DNA from: Propionibacteriaceae bacterium
Lineage (GTDB): Bacteria; Actinomycetota; Actinomycetes; Propionibacteriales; Propionibacteriaceae
Direction: 5' to 3'
DNA length: 64,000 nucleotides
NCBI GenBank assembly: GCA_031262485.1
Contig: JAISHO010000005.1
Span: 1-64,000, forward strand
Below the pieces are notes generated by a model that was not told where the DNA came from, did no database searches, and was given only the letters and a program-made list of their open reading frames with translations. Positions within the stretch are counted from its first letter, which is position 1. Each line of letters begins with the position of its first letter. Below, piece after piece: positions 32,301 to 38,245 of the stretch. Position numbers and translations under genes: made by a program.

Positions 32301-32319
32301 CGATGACGCTCGTTCCTGA
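17371..32319 (+). CDS. Giant sortase-anchored surface protein with beta-helix and ~40 Ig-like domains
   Basis: The product is about 4982 residues from the ATG at 17371, chosen for the GGGGGT just upstream; an in-frame GTG at 17326 is possible. The order is: Arg-rich N-terminus and long signal peptide ending near A-P-K-A-G-A (about residue 73); a parallel beta-helix-like region with N-V-T-I-D-L and N-V-T-V-R-N-G-Y-I-G-N rungs (about 220-630); a linker with Ig-like folds (to about 1025); about ten invasin-type Ig domains marked by T-V-R-D-A-N-G-N (1025-2130); about thirty BapA-like Ig repeats marked by T-A-N-A-T-x-I-A-G-T-A-E-P (2130-4750), of which 24 are almost identical; a final beta-rich domain; and the sorting signal V-I-P-D-T-G with hydrophobic helix and R-R-R tail. 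An adhesin or biofilm role is inferred from the architecture. The beta-helix head could bind or cleave polysaccharide. Confidence 0.85.
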   Translation: MFQIVANRVRPRPGVRRNGRSHTRSTSASARASFRRALRRARGELSRGMLVFLTASLTVGSAMGFMFISAPKAGAATTTADYSQIFYFTDVRWWHDADPGDGTCATSDTASADTSLHGVCTLLAATEEANAWSAAHPDDTILITPAEASSEGSLTGLDPRNGWAVRKDNWAIAPLDTTSEASPRYGNDPSFDGMLDGMDGYQSGTLGVMGGAGSEAFGNQTTLLYFTANNVTIDLQNRVGFWISGSQCWDALTAASCSVVMGLNGTNQILQNFGTADTASRDGDGYGLMMLNSEDNVTIGQNARNVTVRNGYIGNAHTEIAGMTGDTEAWTNERGITVIGGAEDITVDNVVIDGLASAGVAILPNGTDTTSSVTPVKNLTIKNSTISMQARQDYNNYSYLGVGVTGQVGRNSSNAEATNVAPGVDGLHIVNNKVTQFTLQGSRYFDDDAPGSPSYNMPIDLSYVKFTGTTNNITNNVFEWTDPLRNWTPGAADAKSVILLSNVDGEFEIADNVFRHDDALANPQFPAIRMARTGSYSGTIDHVWIHDNVLAGWGSATNSRGIYADAYSSSVYPTYTAERNIMPGSLSGTAASIENQPGATSSNPVDNAGTYANAQPSGANSIRTWYPGDATIDGSYLTVPLNPPDGGSGSDPVYPVQVDVYTGEAGTNASGMATYVGRAQVESAEATSVTLPFASGAADLVRLQTIDANGLSSQMSRTAAVAGEDTLAPMLWIDKVADQEATTSLRAIRFTLMSSEPLTGGAGAITSDLITNDGTAGAWRSVDVQPQSNSADNTQWTITVKVDRSGTVVPVIAADVVTDLAGLANTATNTVGLPNPNDPSDENQYTPASFLGSPNNDGVGYPIDALPGNDTVNYLSPLSITDTTAEVDEPDTAGYYVVTVRNTDNIATVAPVAYVYIRSDLGELTPDSTITPDPKQTAAGILEPIGNNPGIGAVDPYGSTGDATTMGVIGPVNIDVDVPLHPIDNNVLDGTRTVVVQPHAISADPNYDGLELAPVTVTVTDDDALVSGELSTTGDNAPSDCTTSNTVVAATPRNAAGEAVANATVTVTLPKRVNLSSDDDALPEGATAVVNADGTTTITAVTDGTGTLPLKIVSCRAGTFTVTGSAKAPEVTLTSTDVTFEIVPLDPTKSTFQVSQTDVAADGTATATITVTAKRANGSAAPDIVTLLDQATTTDDLGTGSISSWTEKNVDEGDGVYTATVSSSKIGDKAIATTVTIEGVTTALAAAGTGLDEAHFVAGDPSDITVAIDNATALAADGAQSHVVTVTLADVNGNPVTGKAAALTAAAAPAAGVTISAFSETETEGTYTANVSSTSSGDKTITVSYAGTADADTVVAVFKAGAPDASQSTFEIEPATSVTAGDTTGFTGTLTVRDANGNLVTGTPVAFSGETGLTVAPTATTTDENGEATVKLTSRWADTYDVSAFLGDTTGAKVGETKTVTFVPGAASAEHSTLTVTTDGTRVVETDLTLNDPTTLHQAAVTVRDINDNEISGQEIVFTVTGATRLIVDGVETSNSDGSQLTIATPSDANGVARLSVASTIAGEAEITATLGGTEVKDSPADVTFVASDPVAGNSQFSLTITDTLKTSVIADGEESYTARVLVRDANGNHVGGVTVDFDAATGALVTNASGTAVNSAVSNNDPTSPDYGYAEVFITATKAGSYAVTGKIAGTDQEFSPSNAIFGAGPASAEHSSIAVTTTGSKTADGADYHVVVATVRDANDNVVADAPVTFELGDLVTISKSDDVTDANGTITLHLASTAVGTFEVAALVGDVDVTNSPVELTYAAGTPAAATLDAAPSPLTVGSVSTATATVTDADGHPVPDVQVSFYITSGAAVFGTDSTATATTITAPTNTAGKAIVSVFDLTAEEVTVTAAVPGVVAQPMATIVYETATFSAANSSFAVVPTTESATEVVADGIDSWTGQLVARDVYGNVLTNLDTSLIEFTASSTEVTVSPTVTLDKATGAYEVTFTSQKALDGTASTAIVTFNKQAVGQSEPIPFVAGEPDPSNSTLVLDTTKTPVGQSVTATATILDANDNPVKDVEVTFAATGSATFTDDVVTLKTNADGVAEVTLTDAVAEAVDVSATISIKGADTPIGQTRTVTFEDVTAPTAPVITAPVTGAAVTTTTPTITGTGEVGATVVVKDGSTVICETTVGEDGAWTCPVTTPLAQGAHSITATLEDAAGNESAPSAAVGFTVDSIAPAAPSIDTANATTIGGQGTPGSIVTVTVPGVEEPLTATVGPDGAWSVATPEGATDGGEITAVASDAAGNTSDPTTKVIDLTAPEVPVISTANATTIAGTAEPNSTVTITVPGVEEPVTVPVDAEGKWSVTTPEGATDGTIAVTATDPAGNVSPEATATLDVSTPAAPAIATANATTIAGTAEPNSTVTITVPGIADPVTVPVDGTGNWSIPTPEGATDGEVSATVTDAAGNVSPAATATLDVGVPGAPVISTANATEIAGTAEPGSTVTITVPGVADPVTVPVGEDGKWSVETPAGATDGQIVVTATDADGNVSPEATATLDVSTPAAPVISTANATTIAGTAEPNSTVTITVPGVEEPVTVPVDAEGKWSVETPEGATDGQISATVTDPAGNVSPEATATLDVSTPAAPVISTANATTIAGTAEPNSTVTITVPGIADPVTVPVDGTGTWSIATPEGATDGQISATVTDAAGNVSPAATATLDIGVPDVPVISTANATTIAGTAEPGSTVTITVPGVEEPVTVPVDDEGKWSVETPDGATDGDIVGTATDAAGNVSPEATATLDVSSPSAPVISTANATEIAGTAEPNSTVTITVPGVEEPVTVPVDGTGNWSITTPEGATDGEISATVTDAAGNVSPEATATLDVSTPAAPVIATANATTIAGTAEPNSTVTITVPGIADPVTVPVDGTGNWSITTPEGATDGEVSATATDPAGNVSPSVTATLDVSTPVAPVISTANATEIAGTAEPNSTVTITVPGVEEPVTVPVDAEGNWSVETPEGATDGQVSATVTDAAGNVSPAATATLDVTVPSAPVISTANATEIAGTAEPNSTVTVTVPGIADPVTVPVDGTGNWSITTPEGATDGQVSATVTDAAGNVSPAATATLDVGVPSAPVIETANATEIAGTAEPNSTVTITVPGVDEPVTVPVDAEGKWSVPTPEGATDGPISATVTDDEGNVSPSATGTIDVTIPDPPVIETANATEIGGTAEPNATLTITVPGIEEPITVPVDAEGNWSISTPEGATSGSIVVTTATDGAGNVSEEATATLDIVAPAAPVVETANATTIAGTAEPNSTVTITVPGVEDPVTVPVDAEGNWSVETPEGATDGDIVVTATDAAGNTSPETTVPLDVSTPEAPEVTTANATTIAGTAEPNSTVTITVPGVTEPITVPVDAEGNWSVTTPEGATDGDIVVTATDPAGNVSPSTTVPLDVSTPEAPEVTTANATEIAGTAEPNSTVTITVPGVTEPITVPVDAEGNWSVTTPEGATDGDIVVTATDAAGNVSPETTVPLDVSTPTAPEVTTANETEIAGTAEPGSTVTITVPGVTEPITVPVDAEGNWSVETPEGASDGEIVVTATDPAGNVSPETTTTLDVSTPTAPVVSTANATEISGTAEPGSTVTITVPGVDEPVTVPVDENGNWSVETPEGATDGEIVVTATDPAGNVSPETTATLDVSTPDAPEVSTANATEIAGTAEPGSTVTITVPGVTDPVTVPVDGEGNWSVPTPQGATDGQIVVTATDPAGNVSPETTATLDVGVPAAPVVETANATEIAGTAEPGSTVTITVPGVADPVTVPVDGEGNWSVPTPQGATDGQIVVTATDDEGNVSPSAVSTIDVTIPDPPVIETANGTEIAGTAEPGTTLTITVPGVEEPITVPVDAEGNWSIPTPEGATSGSIVVTTATDGAGNVSAEATADLDILAPDAPVVETANATEIAGTAEPNSTVTITVPGVADPITVPVDAEGNWSIPTPEGAADGDIVVTATDAAGNVSPETTVPLDVSTPTAPEVETANATEIAGTAEPGSTVTITVPGVDEPITVPVDENGNWSVETPEGATDGDIVVTATDAAGNTSPSTTVPLDVSTPEAPEVETANASEIAGTAEPGSTVTITVPGVDEPITVPVDENGNWSVETPEGATDGDIVVTATDPAGNVSPETTVPLDVSTPDAPEVSTANATEISGTAEPGSTVTITVPGVDEPITVPVDDEGNWSVPTPQGATDGDIVVTATDPAGNVSPETTVPLDVVVPEAPQVNPSDGSEVSGVTEPGSTVTVTDADGNVLCTDVADPVTGEYSCEPQPTPADGEELTVTTTDPAGNTSPATSVTVDSTAPQAPVVDPSNGSVISGTAEPGSTVDLKDTFGNTLCSTPADPVTGAFSCAFDPALPDTGVVLVTATDAAGNTSPEASVTIDGSAPATPTVDPSDGSTISGTAEPGTTVTVTDADGNVLCTDVADATTGEFSCQPQPTPADGDVVTVTSTDEAGNVSQPPATVTIDSVAPAAPQVTTANAATIAGKAEPASVVTITVPGVDEPITVQADLNGNWSIPTPAGAENGDLVVTATDAAGNVSDETVAPLDVTTPGAPAVAVANATEISGRAEPNSTVTITVPGVADPITVPVDEKGNWSVPTPAGAQDGELVVTSTDAAGNVSPETKATLDVGAPVAPVVQPTDGITITGVAEPGSTVTVTDADGTVLCETTANEASGAFSCFPTPLPDLGDEVAVTSTDKAGNVSPSTTVTIGSGVLDLTDSEIDNTVAGVETGGIARVADDADTFVVTISLADGLGQPMTGLADHLTIEVPADTTVTAIVDNGDGTYTALLRSAVPTTKAVIAYYDGNQIGEVMEAQFIGAEVEKPVLQQGTEQVIIGLNFRPGETVTGVIHSTPIELGSVVADANGVATFRTVLPADFEVGAHTATLTGELSGAVEVPFEVTSTPVLPVVIPDTGNTVGPWLIGGTVLVLALGAGFLLLGGRRRDDARS
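24289..30126 (+). repeat. 24 tandem 243/246-bp repeats encoding Ig-like units
   Basis: The block is 5838 bases: 22 units of 243 and two of 246 (24 x 243 + 6). Each unit starts near a Pro-x-x-P-x-[IV] codon group and contains T-V-T-I-T-V-P-G, W-S-[VIP]-x-T-P-x-G-A and A-G-N-V-S-P. The two 246-base units carry an extra residue in I-V-V-T-T-A-T-D-G. Because unit length is a multiple of three and the units are highly alike, recombination would change protein length without breaking the frame. It also leaves long stop-free frames on the opposite strand. Confidence 0.9.
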
Positions 32320-32431
32320 GGGACAAGAATCAGGTTCCCGGTGATGATCAGTGCGATGCCCGCGTGACGGTCGGTTCGCGATGAGGATCGGCTCGTCACC
32401 CGGATCGCCGGGACCATAAAGAACATGAAAA

Positions 32432-32461
32432 GGGGGGTGTGCCCAGATGGGCACACCCCCC
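32432..32461 (-). terminator. Intrinsic terminator, mainly for cspA, possibly bidirectional
   Basis: A perfect 13-bp stem (GGGGGGTGTGCCC with its complement) closes an AGAT loop. On the minus strand it is followed by TTTTC, giving a working U-tract 50 bases after the cspA stop. On the plus strand the tail is weak (CGATTTCTG), so it may only partly stop transcription of the giant gene. Confidence 0.8.
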
Positions 32462-32512
32462 GATTTCTGTCTCAGCCCGACTCAGCGGATCGAGAACGAT
32501 GCTCTCATCGGC

Positions 32513-32713
32513 TCACAGGCCGCGGATGTTCGCCGCCTGGAGGCCTTTCTTGCCTTGTTCAGTGTCGAATTCGACTTTCTGGCCCTCGTCGAGAGTGCGG
32601 CTAGGGTCAGTGATCGCGCTGATGTGAGCGAACACATCGGCCGACCCGTCGTCCGGCGCGATGAAGCCGTAGCCTTTGTCGGGATTGAACCATTTGACGG
32701 TGCCAGTGGCCAT
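32513..32713 (-). CDS. cspA: Cold-shock domain protein
   Basis: This 66-residue CspA-type nucleic acid chaperone has both RNA-binding motifs, [12 protein letters not shown] (RNP1) and D-V-F-A-H-I (RNP2), and the G-Q-K-V-E-F-D core. The short ATG form is selected because AAGGA lies 8 bases before it and the protein then has the normal family length. It binds single-stranded RNA/DNA and prevents secondary structure. It is convergent with the giant surface-protein gene. Confidence 0.94.
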   Translation of the reverse strand: MATGTVKWFNPDKGYGFIAPDDGSADVFAHISAITDPSRTLDEGQKVEFDTEQGKKGLQAANIRGL

Positions 32714-33243
32714 AACGTCATTCCTTCGGTGTTCATTGGCCCCGCAGGGCCGGTGTTGATGGGCCGGAGCCCAGTTCCACGGCAAGGTAGCCGTGTTTCT
32801 TTGTGGGGGGATGCGCGGCACGCCCCTCACGACGGATGATCAAGTCACGCCCCATGAGAGATGCGAATAAATAACCGTGTAGAACAGGAAGTCTAGGGCA
32901 TAGAAGCGGTCCGCTGTCACCCTGGTCGGCGCGTCGGACACATCGCGGCGTTCCGACGGTGAGTTCTCCGATCGACATTCGACTACAACTATTTCTCGCG
33001 TTGCGCGCCATTGCGCCCTAGAGGAACATGCGTTCGTCACGTCTGGTTCTTCTCCTCGCGACGCCCGCAGTCGCGCCGTGGCGGCGAACACCGTCGAGAT
33101 GGCCGACGACTCATCCACGTGAGACGGCCGGAGCTCTGCGATAGACCACGAGCGGCTGCGTCATGTCGGGCGTGCCGCCGAGGGAAGAGATTCTCCCCGC
33201 TCGGCGTTGAGAAGAAGGGATTGATAGGGTCCGGTGTGGGAAA
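32714..33243. other. Non-coding region upstream of cspA and guaB1
   Basis: This 530-base region must hold the minus-strand cspA promoter and leader and the plus-strand control of guaB1. Several short frames exist on both strands but none has a ribosome site together with recognisable content. I see no tRNA or known riboswitch. Confidence 0.4.
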
Positions 33244-33306
33244 GGGGGGTTCCGCGCACCCACGGAGACGACGCGTTCGGGCGCGTCGCCCCACGCGGAA
33301 CCACCT
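33244..33306 (+). promoter_or_regulatory. Strong two-stem hairpin in the guaB1 leader
   Basis: An outer stem GGTTCCGCG (33248-33256) pairs perfectly with CGCGGAACC (33294-33302), and flanking G-runs and CC-A-CC can extend it. An inner stem CGACGCG (33269-33275) pairs with CGCGTCG (33282-33288) around TTCGGG. It ends about 40 bases before the guaB1 ATG. There is no T-run, so it may be a leader RNA structure or attenuator rather than a plain terminator. No known riboswitch consensus is recognised. Confidence 0.45.
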
Positions 33307-33343
33307 CACATGATTACAACTTCTGTTGAGATAGTGTGATGAT

Positions 33344-34792
33344 ATGCGTTTGCTCAAAGAACTGCCCGGGTACGACCTGACGTACGCCGATGTGTTCATG
33401 GCCCCGTCGCGCTCCTCGGTGACGTCGCGTTACGACGTCGACCTCACCTCGACCGATGGCTTGGCCCTGCCCACCCCGCTCATCGCGGCCAATATGACGG
33501 CCGTGTCGGGCCGTCGCATGGCTGAGACGATGGCGCGTCGCGGCGGTTTGGCTGTCATTCCCCAGGACCTTCCGGTCGACATCGTCGCGGCGACGATCGC
33601 GCGGGTCAAGGCCGCTCCCGTCCTCTTCGACACTCCCGTCGTCGTCGCTCCGACGGATCCGGTCGGGGTGGCGCTCTCCCTCATGCCGAAGCGGGCCCAC
33701 GGCTGCGTCGTCGTCGTGGACGGCGATCGTCCGGTCGGGATCATGACGGCCGCCGACGCCGCCCGGCTCGACCGTTTCACCCAGGTGCGCGAGGCGATGC
33801 GCACCGATCTGACCCTCGTGGCGGAGGACACCGCTCCGGTCGACGTGTTCGACGATTTGACGGCGACGAAGCGTCCCGCCGCCATCGCCGTCGACGAGGA
33901 GGGCCGTCTCCTCGGCCTCATGACGCCTCAGGGCGCGGTGCGCGCGACGATCTACCGCCCCGCCCTTGACCGGTCGGGTCGTCTCATGATCGGCGCCGCC
34001 GTCGGCATCTCGGGGGATTCCGAGTCCCGCGCCGCCGCCCTCATCGAGGCGGGCGCCGACGTCCTCGTCCTCGACACCGCCCACGGCCACCAGGAGCGCA
34101 TGATCTCCGCCGTCGAGCGGGTCCGCGCTCTGGTGGACGGCTTCGAGGGCGACGGCCGCGTCCCCATCGTCGCCGGCAACGTCGTCACCCGTCAGGGCAC
34201 GGCCGATCTCATCGCGGCGGGCGCGGACATCGTCAAAGTCGGCGTCGGCCCGGGCGCCATGTGCACGACACGCATGCAAACCGCTGTGGGCCGTCCTCAA
34301 TTCTCCGCCGTCCTCGACTGCGCCGCCGAGGCGACCGCCTCCGGCAAGTCGATCTGGGCCGACGGCGGCGTGCGCTACCCCCGCGACGTCGCCCTAGCGC
34401 TCGCGGCAGGATCCGGCGGCGTCATGATCGGCTCCTGGTTCGCCGGCACCCACGAGTCCACCGGCGAACTATTCCACGACTCCGAGGACCGCCTCTACAA
34501 GGAGAACTTCGGCATGGCCTCAGCCCGCGCCGTCCGCGCCCGCACGCGCACCCAATCCGCCTTCGACCGAGCCCGAGCCGCCCTCTTCGAAGAGGGCATC
34601 TCCAGCTCCCGGATGTACCTCGACCCCGCCCGCCCCGGCGTCGAGGACCTCATCGACTTCATCGTCTCCGGGGTTCGCAGCTCCTGCACCTACGCCGGCG
34701 CCACAACCCTCCCCGAATTCGCCGACCTGGCGACGGTAGGAGTCCAATCCACCTCCGGCTACGAGGAGGGCCGCCCCCGGCCCCTGGGGTGA
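33344..34792 (+). CDS. guaB1: GuaB1-family IMP dehydrogenase-related protein (probable GMP reductase)
   Basis: This 482-residue TIM-barrel protein has two CBS domains inserted (roughly residues 95-205). It carries the N-terminal strand [24 protein letters not shown], the barrel motif V-L-D-T-A-H-G-H, and the catalytic cysteine loop [11 protein letters not shown]. The sequence type is the actinobacterial GuaB1 paralogue, which in mycobacteria reduces GMP to IMP rather than making XMP. Purine salvage is the expected role. No clear Shine-Dalgarno site precedes the ATG, so the mRNA may be leaderless or use an internal promoter. CBS domains suggest nucleotide control. Confidence 0.85.
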   Translation: MRLLKELPGYDLTYADVFMAPSRSSVTSRYDVDLTSTDGLALPTPLIAANMTAVSGRRMAETMARRGGLAVIPQDLPVDIVAATIARVKAAPVLFDTPVVVAPTDPVGVALSLMPKRAHGCVVVVDGDRPVGIMTAADAARLDRFTQVREAMRTDLTLVAEDTAPVDVFDDLTATKRPAAIAVDEEGRLLGLMTPQGAVRATIYRPALDRSGRLMIGAAVGISGDSESRAAALIEAGADVLVLDTAHGHQERMISAVERVRALVDGFEGDGRVPIVAGNVVTRQGTADLIAAGADIVKVGVGPGAMCTTRMQTAVGRPQFSAVLDCAAEATASGKSIWADGGVRYPRDVALALAAGSGGVMIGSWFAGTHESTGELFHDSEDRLYKENFGMASARAVRARTRTQSAFDRARAALFEEGISSSRMYLDPARPGVEDLIDFIVSGVRSSCTYAGATTLPEFADLATVGVQSTSGYEEGRPRPLG

Positions 34793-34927
34793 GCGGTCTC
34801 AGCAGACCAAGCGGAAGATCGTCGAGGCGGACCATCCCCGTCTCGGGGTGAATCGACTCGTCCACCCCATCGTCGCGTCGTGACGAGGTGAGTCGGCAGG
34901 GTTTTTGTGAGTTCGCTTACGGGATGA

Positions 34928-35713
34928 TCAGCTGATGTGCAGCCCGCGCAACTCTTCGAGGAAGGGGTCGACGATGGCGTGATACGCCTCCTCGTCGTCG
35001 CGGCGGACGGTGTGGCCGACGTTCGGCAACTCCCAGGTTTTCACGTTGGGGTTGGTGATGTCTTCGATGGTGGGCCCGAGCGAGATAGGGCCGCTCTCCG
35101 GTTTCACCATGACGACGGGGATCTGGAAACGATTGAACATCTTCTTCCAGTTCATCTTCGGGGAGACGGAGTGGGGGATCATGTGCCGGTCGACGTTGAT
35201 CTTGCAGGCCGCCCAAGCGAAGATCTCCGTCTCCGTCCAGTTGTATTCCCGGGCCCGTTCGATCTCCAGATTCATCCCGTCCTCGGTCTCCATCGTCGTG
35301 AGGAAGGCGATGGTGTCGGCGGCGAATTTTCGTTCTAGTGGCACGGAGTGGAATCGCGCCAACCAGGGGTCTTCGAGGACGAGGCCGCGCAGGAGATTCG
35401 GATGTTCGTCGAGCGCGCGGATGGCCATATGCCCGCCGAGCGAATGGGTCACGGCGACGGGCGGCGTCGGGAAGCTGAGGAGGAAGTCGGTGACGTCCTT
35501 GAGCATGATGTCGATGACGCTGTGCATCTCGTCCTCGGCGAAGCGGGGCGATTCGCCGTGGCCGCGCAGGTCGGGCGAGTAGATGTGCCAGAAGGGCTCC
35601 CACCGCTCGACGGCGTCGGGGAAGGTGGTCCCGGCGTCGGTCAGGCCGTGGAGCAAGACGAGCGGGGGCGCGGACGGATCACCATATTCGTGGACGACGA
35701 TTTCACCAGGCAT
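34928..35713 (-). CDS. Alpha/beta-fold hydrolase (paralogue 1)
   Basis: This 261-residue alpha/beta hydrolase shows the oxyanion segment L-L-H-G-L-T-D, D-L-R-G-H-G-E-S-P-R-F, the nucleophile elbow T-H-S-L-G-G-H (Ser) and a late His in N-V-G-H-T-V-R-R. It lacks a signal peptide, so it is cytosolic. It is clearly paralogous to the hydrolase at 44034-44807, with the same start M-P-G-[ED]-[IL]-V-[VI]-H-E-Y-G and end H-T-V-R-R-D. Substrate unknown; esterase or lactonase activity is plausible. Confidence 0.8.
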   Translation of the reverse strand: MPGEIVVHEYGDPSAPPLVLLHGLTDAGTTFPDAVERWEPFWHIYSPDLRGHGESPRFAEDEMHSVIDIMLKDVTDFLLSFPTPPVAVTHSLGGHMAIRALDEHPNLLRGLVLEDPWLARFHSVPLERKFAADTIAFLTTMETEDGMNLEIERAREYNWTETEIFAWAACKINVDRHMIPHSVSPKMNWKKMFNRFQIPVVMVKPESGPISLGPTIEDITNPNVKTWELPNVGHTVRRDDEEAYHAIVDPFLEELRGLHIS

Positions 35714-35804
35714 GCCCGAATTCTACTGATGTGAGCAACCATTTTTTCTATGCGGAAAACGTCCGTGCGACCGTCGCCGAACTACGATCGAAGGCGACGA
35801 GCGA

Positions 35805-38027
35805 TCACGCAGGGTTCACCGCGGTGAGTTCGATGAGGACGGCTTGCTCGGGCTGGATGAGGGGAAGGCGCACACCGACGACGGCGAGGGCGCGTCCGGT
35901 CAGCTCCAGCGGCTCACCGTCCCACCAGGTCTTTTCCGCTCCGGGGGCGGTGTGGAAGATCGCTTCTTCGGCGGCGTGCAGCGTCACCTCGTAGCGGGTG
36001 TCCGGGGAGAGCCCGGGGAGCGTGGCGACGCGGGCGGGGAAGGCGCCGGAGCTGGTGAGGGCGGTGGCGACGATGAGGGCGTGCGATCTGTCCTCGGCGA
36101 CGACTCCCTGAAGGTCGATCGCCTCGTCGGGGCTGGTCGGGTGGATGACGTCGCCCCGATGAGCGAGAGCGCGGAACCGCTTGTGGAGGGCGATCCACTC
36201 GGTGAGTTCGGCCAGTTCGTCCGGGCTGTCCGAGGTGAGGTCCCATTCGACGCCGAGGTGGCCGAACAGCGCGGTCAACGCGCGCAGTGAGAGCGAGGCG
36301 GCGCGTCCGGTGGCGTGCGAGCGCGGCGAGCCGATGTGGCAGCCCATGAGCTCCCAGCCGATGAGGAGGTTCGTGCCGCGTTGGATGCGGACTCGTTCCA
36401 TCGGGTCGATCATGTCGGAGACCCACACGCGATCCGTGCGTTCAAGGATCTCGAGGTCGATCCGTCCGCCGCCGCCGGAACAGGACTCGATCTCGACGGC
36501 GGGATGGCGAGCTTTGAGTTCGTCGATGAGACGGTAGAGGGCGAGGGTTTGCTCGTGGACGGCCGGTAGCCGCACGTCGTGTTCTCCGCGTCGCGCCAAT
36601 CGTCCGGGTTCGACGAGGTTCCGGTTGTGATCCCACTTGAGGTACGCGATGTCGTGTTGTGTGAGGAGGGCGTCGAGCCGGTCGAGGATGTGGTCGAAGG
36701 CGTCAGGGTTCGTCAGATCGAGCACCTGTTGGTGGCGCGATTCGCGGGGCAGGCGCGGCTCGGGGCGAAGGATCCAATCCGGGTGGGCACGGGCCAGATC
36801 GGAGTCGAGGTTGATCATCTCCGGTTCGACCCAGAGCCCGAACTCCATCCCCAGCCCGGTGACATGCTCGATGAGCGGATCGAGGCCGTCAGGCCACACC
36901 TCGTCGGAGACCACCCAGTCGCCCAAACCAGCGCTGTCGTCGCGACGACCGCCGAACCACCCGTCGTCGAGGACGAACCGTTCGAGACCGACGCTCGCCG
37001 CCTTGTCGGCCAGGGCTGTGAGACGGCCGAGGTCGTGGTTGAAATAGACCGCCTCCCAGGTGTTGAGGGTGACGGGCCTGGGCCGCGCCGGATGCTGGGG
37101 CCGGGAGCGCAACCAACGGTGGAAGCGCTGGGAGAGCACGTCGAGGCCGGCGCCGTAAGAGCCGTAGAACCACGGGGTGGTATAGGAGGCGCCAGAGGCG
37201 AGACGGACCTCGCCTGACTCAAGCAATTCCCCACCCATGAGACGGCCGGGTTGGTAGGGGCCGCGCTCCGCCACGGTGCGATGGTTGCCTGACCAAGCGG
37301 TGTGAACCCCCCAGGCCTGCCCAGTGCGATATTCGAACCCGGGTGTTCCCGCAGTCAGCACATAAGCGGTGTCGAAGCCGGTCGCGCCGCGTCGGTTGTC
37401 GCGCAGACGGGTTCCGTGGGTGAACTGGGTGCGTTGAGGGTCGCGTTCCCGGCTCCAATGGCCTGAGAAATCAAGCAATTCCGTCGCGGTTGCGGGGACG
37501 GGCCAGGCGAGGAGGAGCCCGCCTAGATCGTATGGTTCGGCTTCGGCGTCCGCCGTCGAGGTGAGGACGGCGCGCTGGCGGATCAATCCCTGCGCCGTCA
37601 TCTCGATCGTCAGACGCAACCGAAGCTGAGCCGCCTCGTCGACGGCGTGGACGGTGAGCCGTTGGTCCGCCTCCGGTGCACCGCTCCTCTCCCATTCCGT
37701 CACGGTGAACGCGGTCGAGTAATGCCGCCCGGCCCGGGAGCCGGTCAACCCCGGTGTGCCGAGATCCCCCTCGGACGTCTGAGGCAGGACGAAAAAATCG
37801 ACGACGCCATCGACGGGGAAACCGCCCGCCTGCGGAATCAACGCGCGCCTCATCTGGGCGAGCTCGTCGTCGGTCGGTAGCGCCTCGCTCTTCAGATCAC
37901 CGCCGTCCGGCGAGACTTCACCGGCGAGCGAGGCGCCCCAGTGGAGCACCCGGGGCAGACGGCCGTCCGTCAGATCAATGACAAGGGAGACACCGCTAGC
38001 GTGGAAATGGATGATTTCAGGCACCAT
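35805..38027 (-). CDS. GH36 alpha-galactosidase
   Basis: This 740-residue glycoside hydrolase of the GH36 alpha-galactosidase group removes terminal alpha-galactose from raffinose-type sugars. The N-terminal beta-supersandwich runs to about residue 320. The (beta/alpha)8 barrel has F-V-L-D-D-G-W-F-G-G-R, the nucleophile motif Y-L-K-W-D-H-N-R, E-S-C-S-G-G-G-G-R-I-D and the acid/base region V-S-D-M-I-D-P. The C-terminal beta domain ends N-P-A. No signal peptide. AGGAGG is 2 bases from the ATG and 5 from the next codon, a GTG, so the true start may be that GTG at 38024. It is divergent from an MFS gene that may transport the sugar. Confidence 0.9.
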   Translation of the reverse strand: MVPEIIHFHASGVSLVIDLTDGRLPRVLHWGASLAGEVSPDGGDLKSEALPTDDELAQMRRALIPQAGGFPVDGVVDFFVLPQTSEGDLGTPGLTGSRAGRHYSTAFTVTEWERSGAPEADQRLTVHAVDEAAQLRLRLTIEMTAQGLIRQRAVLTSTADAEAEPYDLGGLLLAWPVPATATELLDFSGHWSRERDPQRTQFTHGTRLRDNRRGATGFDTAYVLTAGTPGFEYRTGQAWGVHTAWSGNHRTVAERGPYQPGRLMGGELLESGEVRLASGASYTTPWFYGSYGAGLDVLSQRFHRWLRSRPQHPARPRPVTLNTWEAVYFNHDLGRLTALADKAASVGLERFVLDDGWFGGRRDDSAGLGDWVVSDEVWPDGLDPLIEHVTGLGMEFGLWVEPEMINLDSDLARAHPDWILRPEPRLPRESRHQQVLDLTNPDAFDHILDRLDALLTQHDIAYLKWDHNRNLVEPGRLARRGEHDVRLPAVHEQTLALYRLIDELKARHPAVEIESCSGGGGRIDLEILERTDRVWVSDMIDPMERVRIQRGTNLLIGWELMGCHIGSPRSHATGRAASLSLRALTALFGHLGVEWDLTSDSPDELAELTEWIALHKRFRALAHRGDVIHPTSPDEAIDLQGVVAEDRSHALIVATALTSSGAFPARVATLPGLSPDTRYEVTLHAAEEAIFHTAPGAEKTWWDGEPLELTGRALAVVGVRLPLIQPEQAVLIELTAVNPA

Positions 38028-38245
38028 TGCCTCCTGATACGACGAAATGACTCGTTGACAAGGGTAAGGCAAACCGGAATAGACAACGGTGAGCGCCTGC
38101 GAAATTTCTCGCGAACCCGTCCCGTCCGTCTCAATCCTCTCGGGAGAATGATTTCGTTCTGATTTTCGTGGCGGTTAACCAGGTAAATTAATGGAGGGGG
38201 CGCGGGCACTCGTCGCCCTCTCCGCCGACCTGTCGAAGGAATCCC

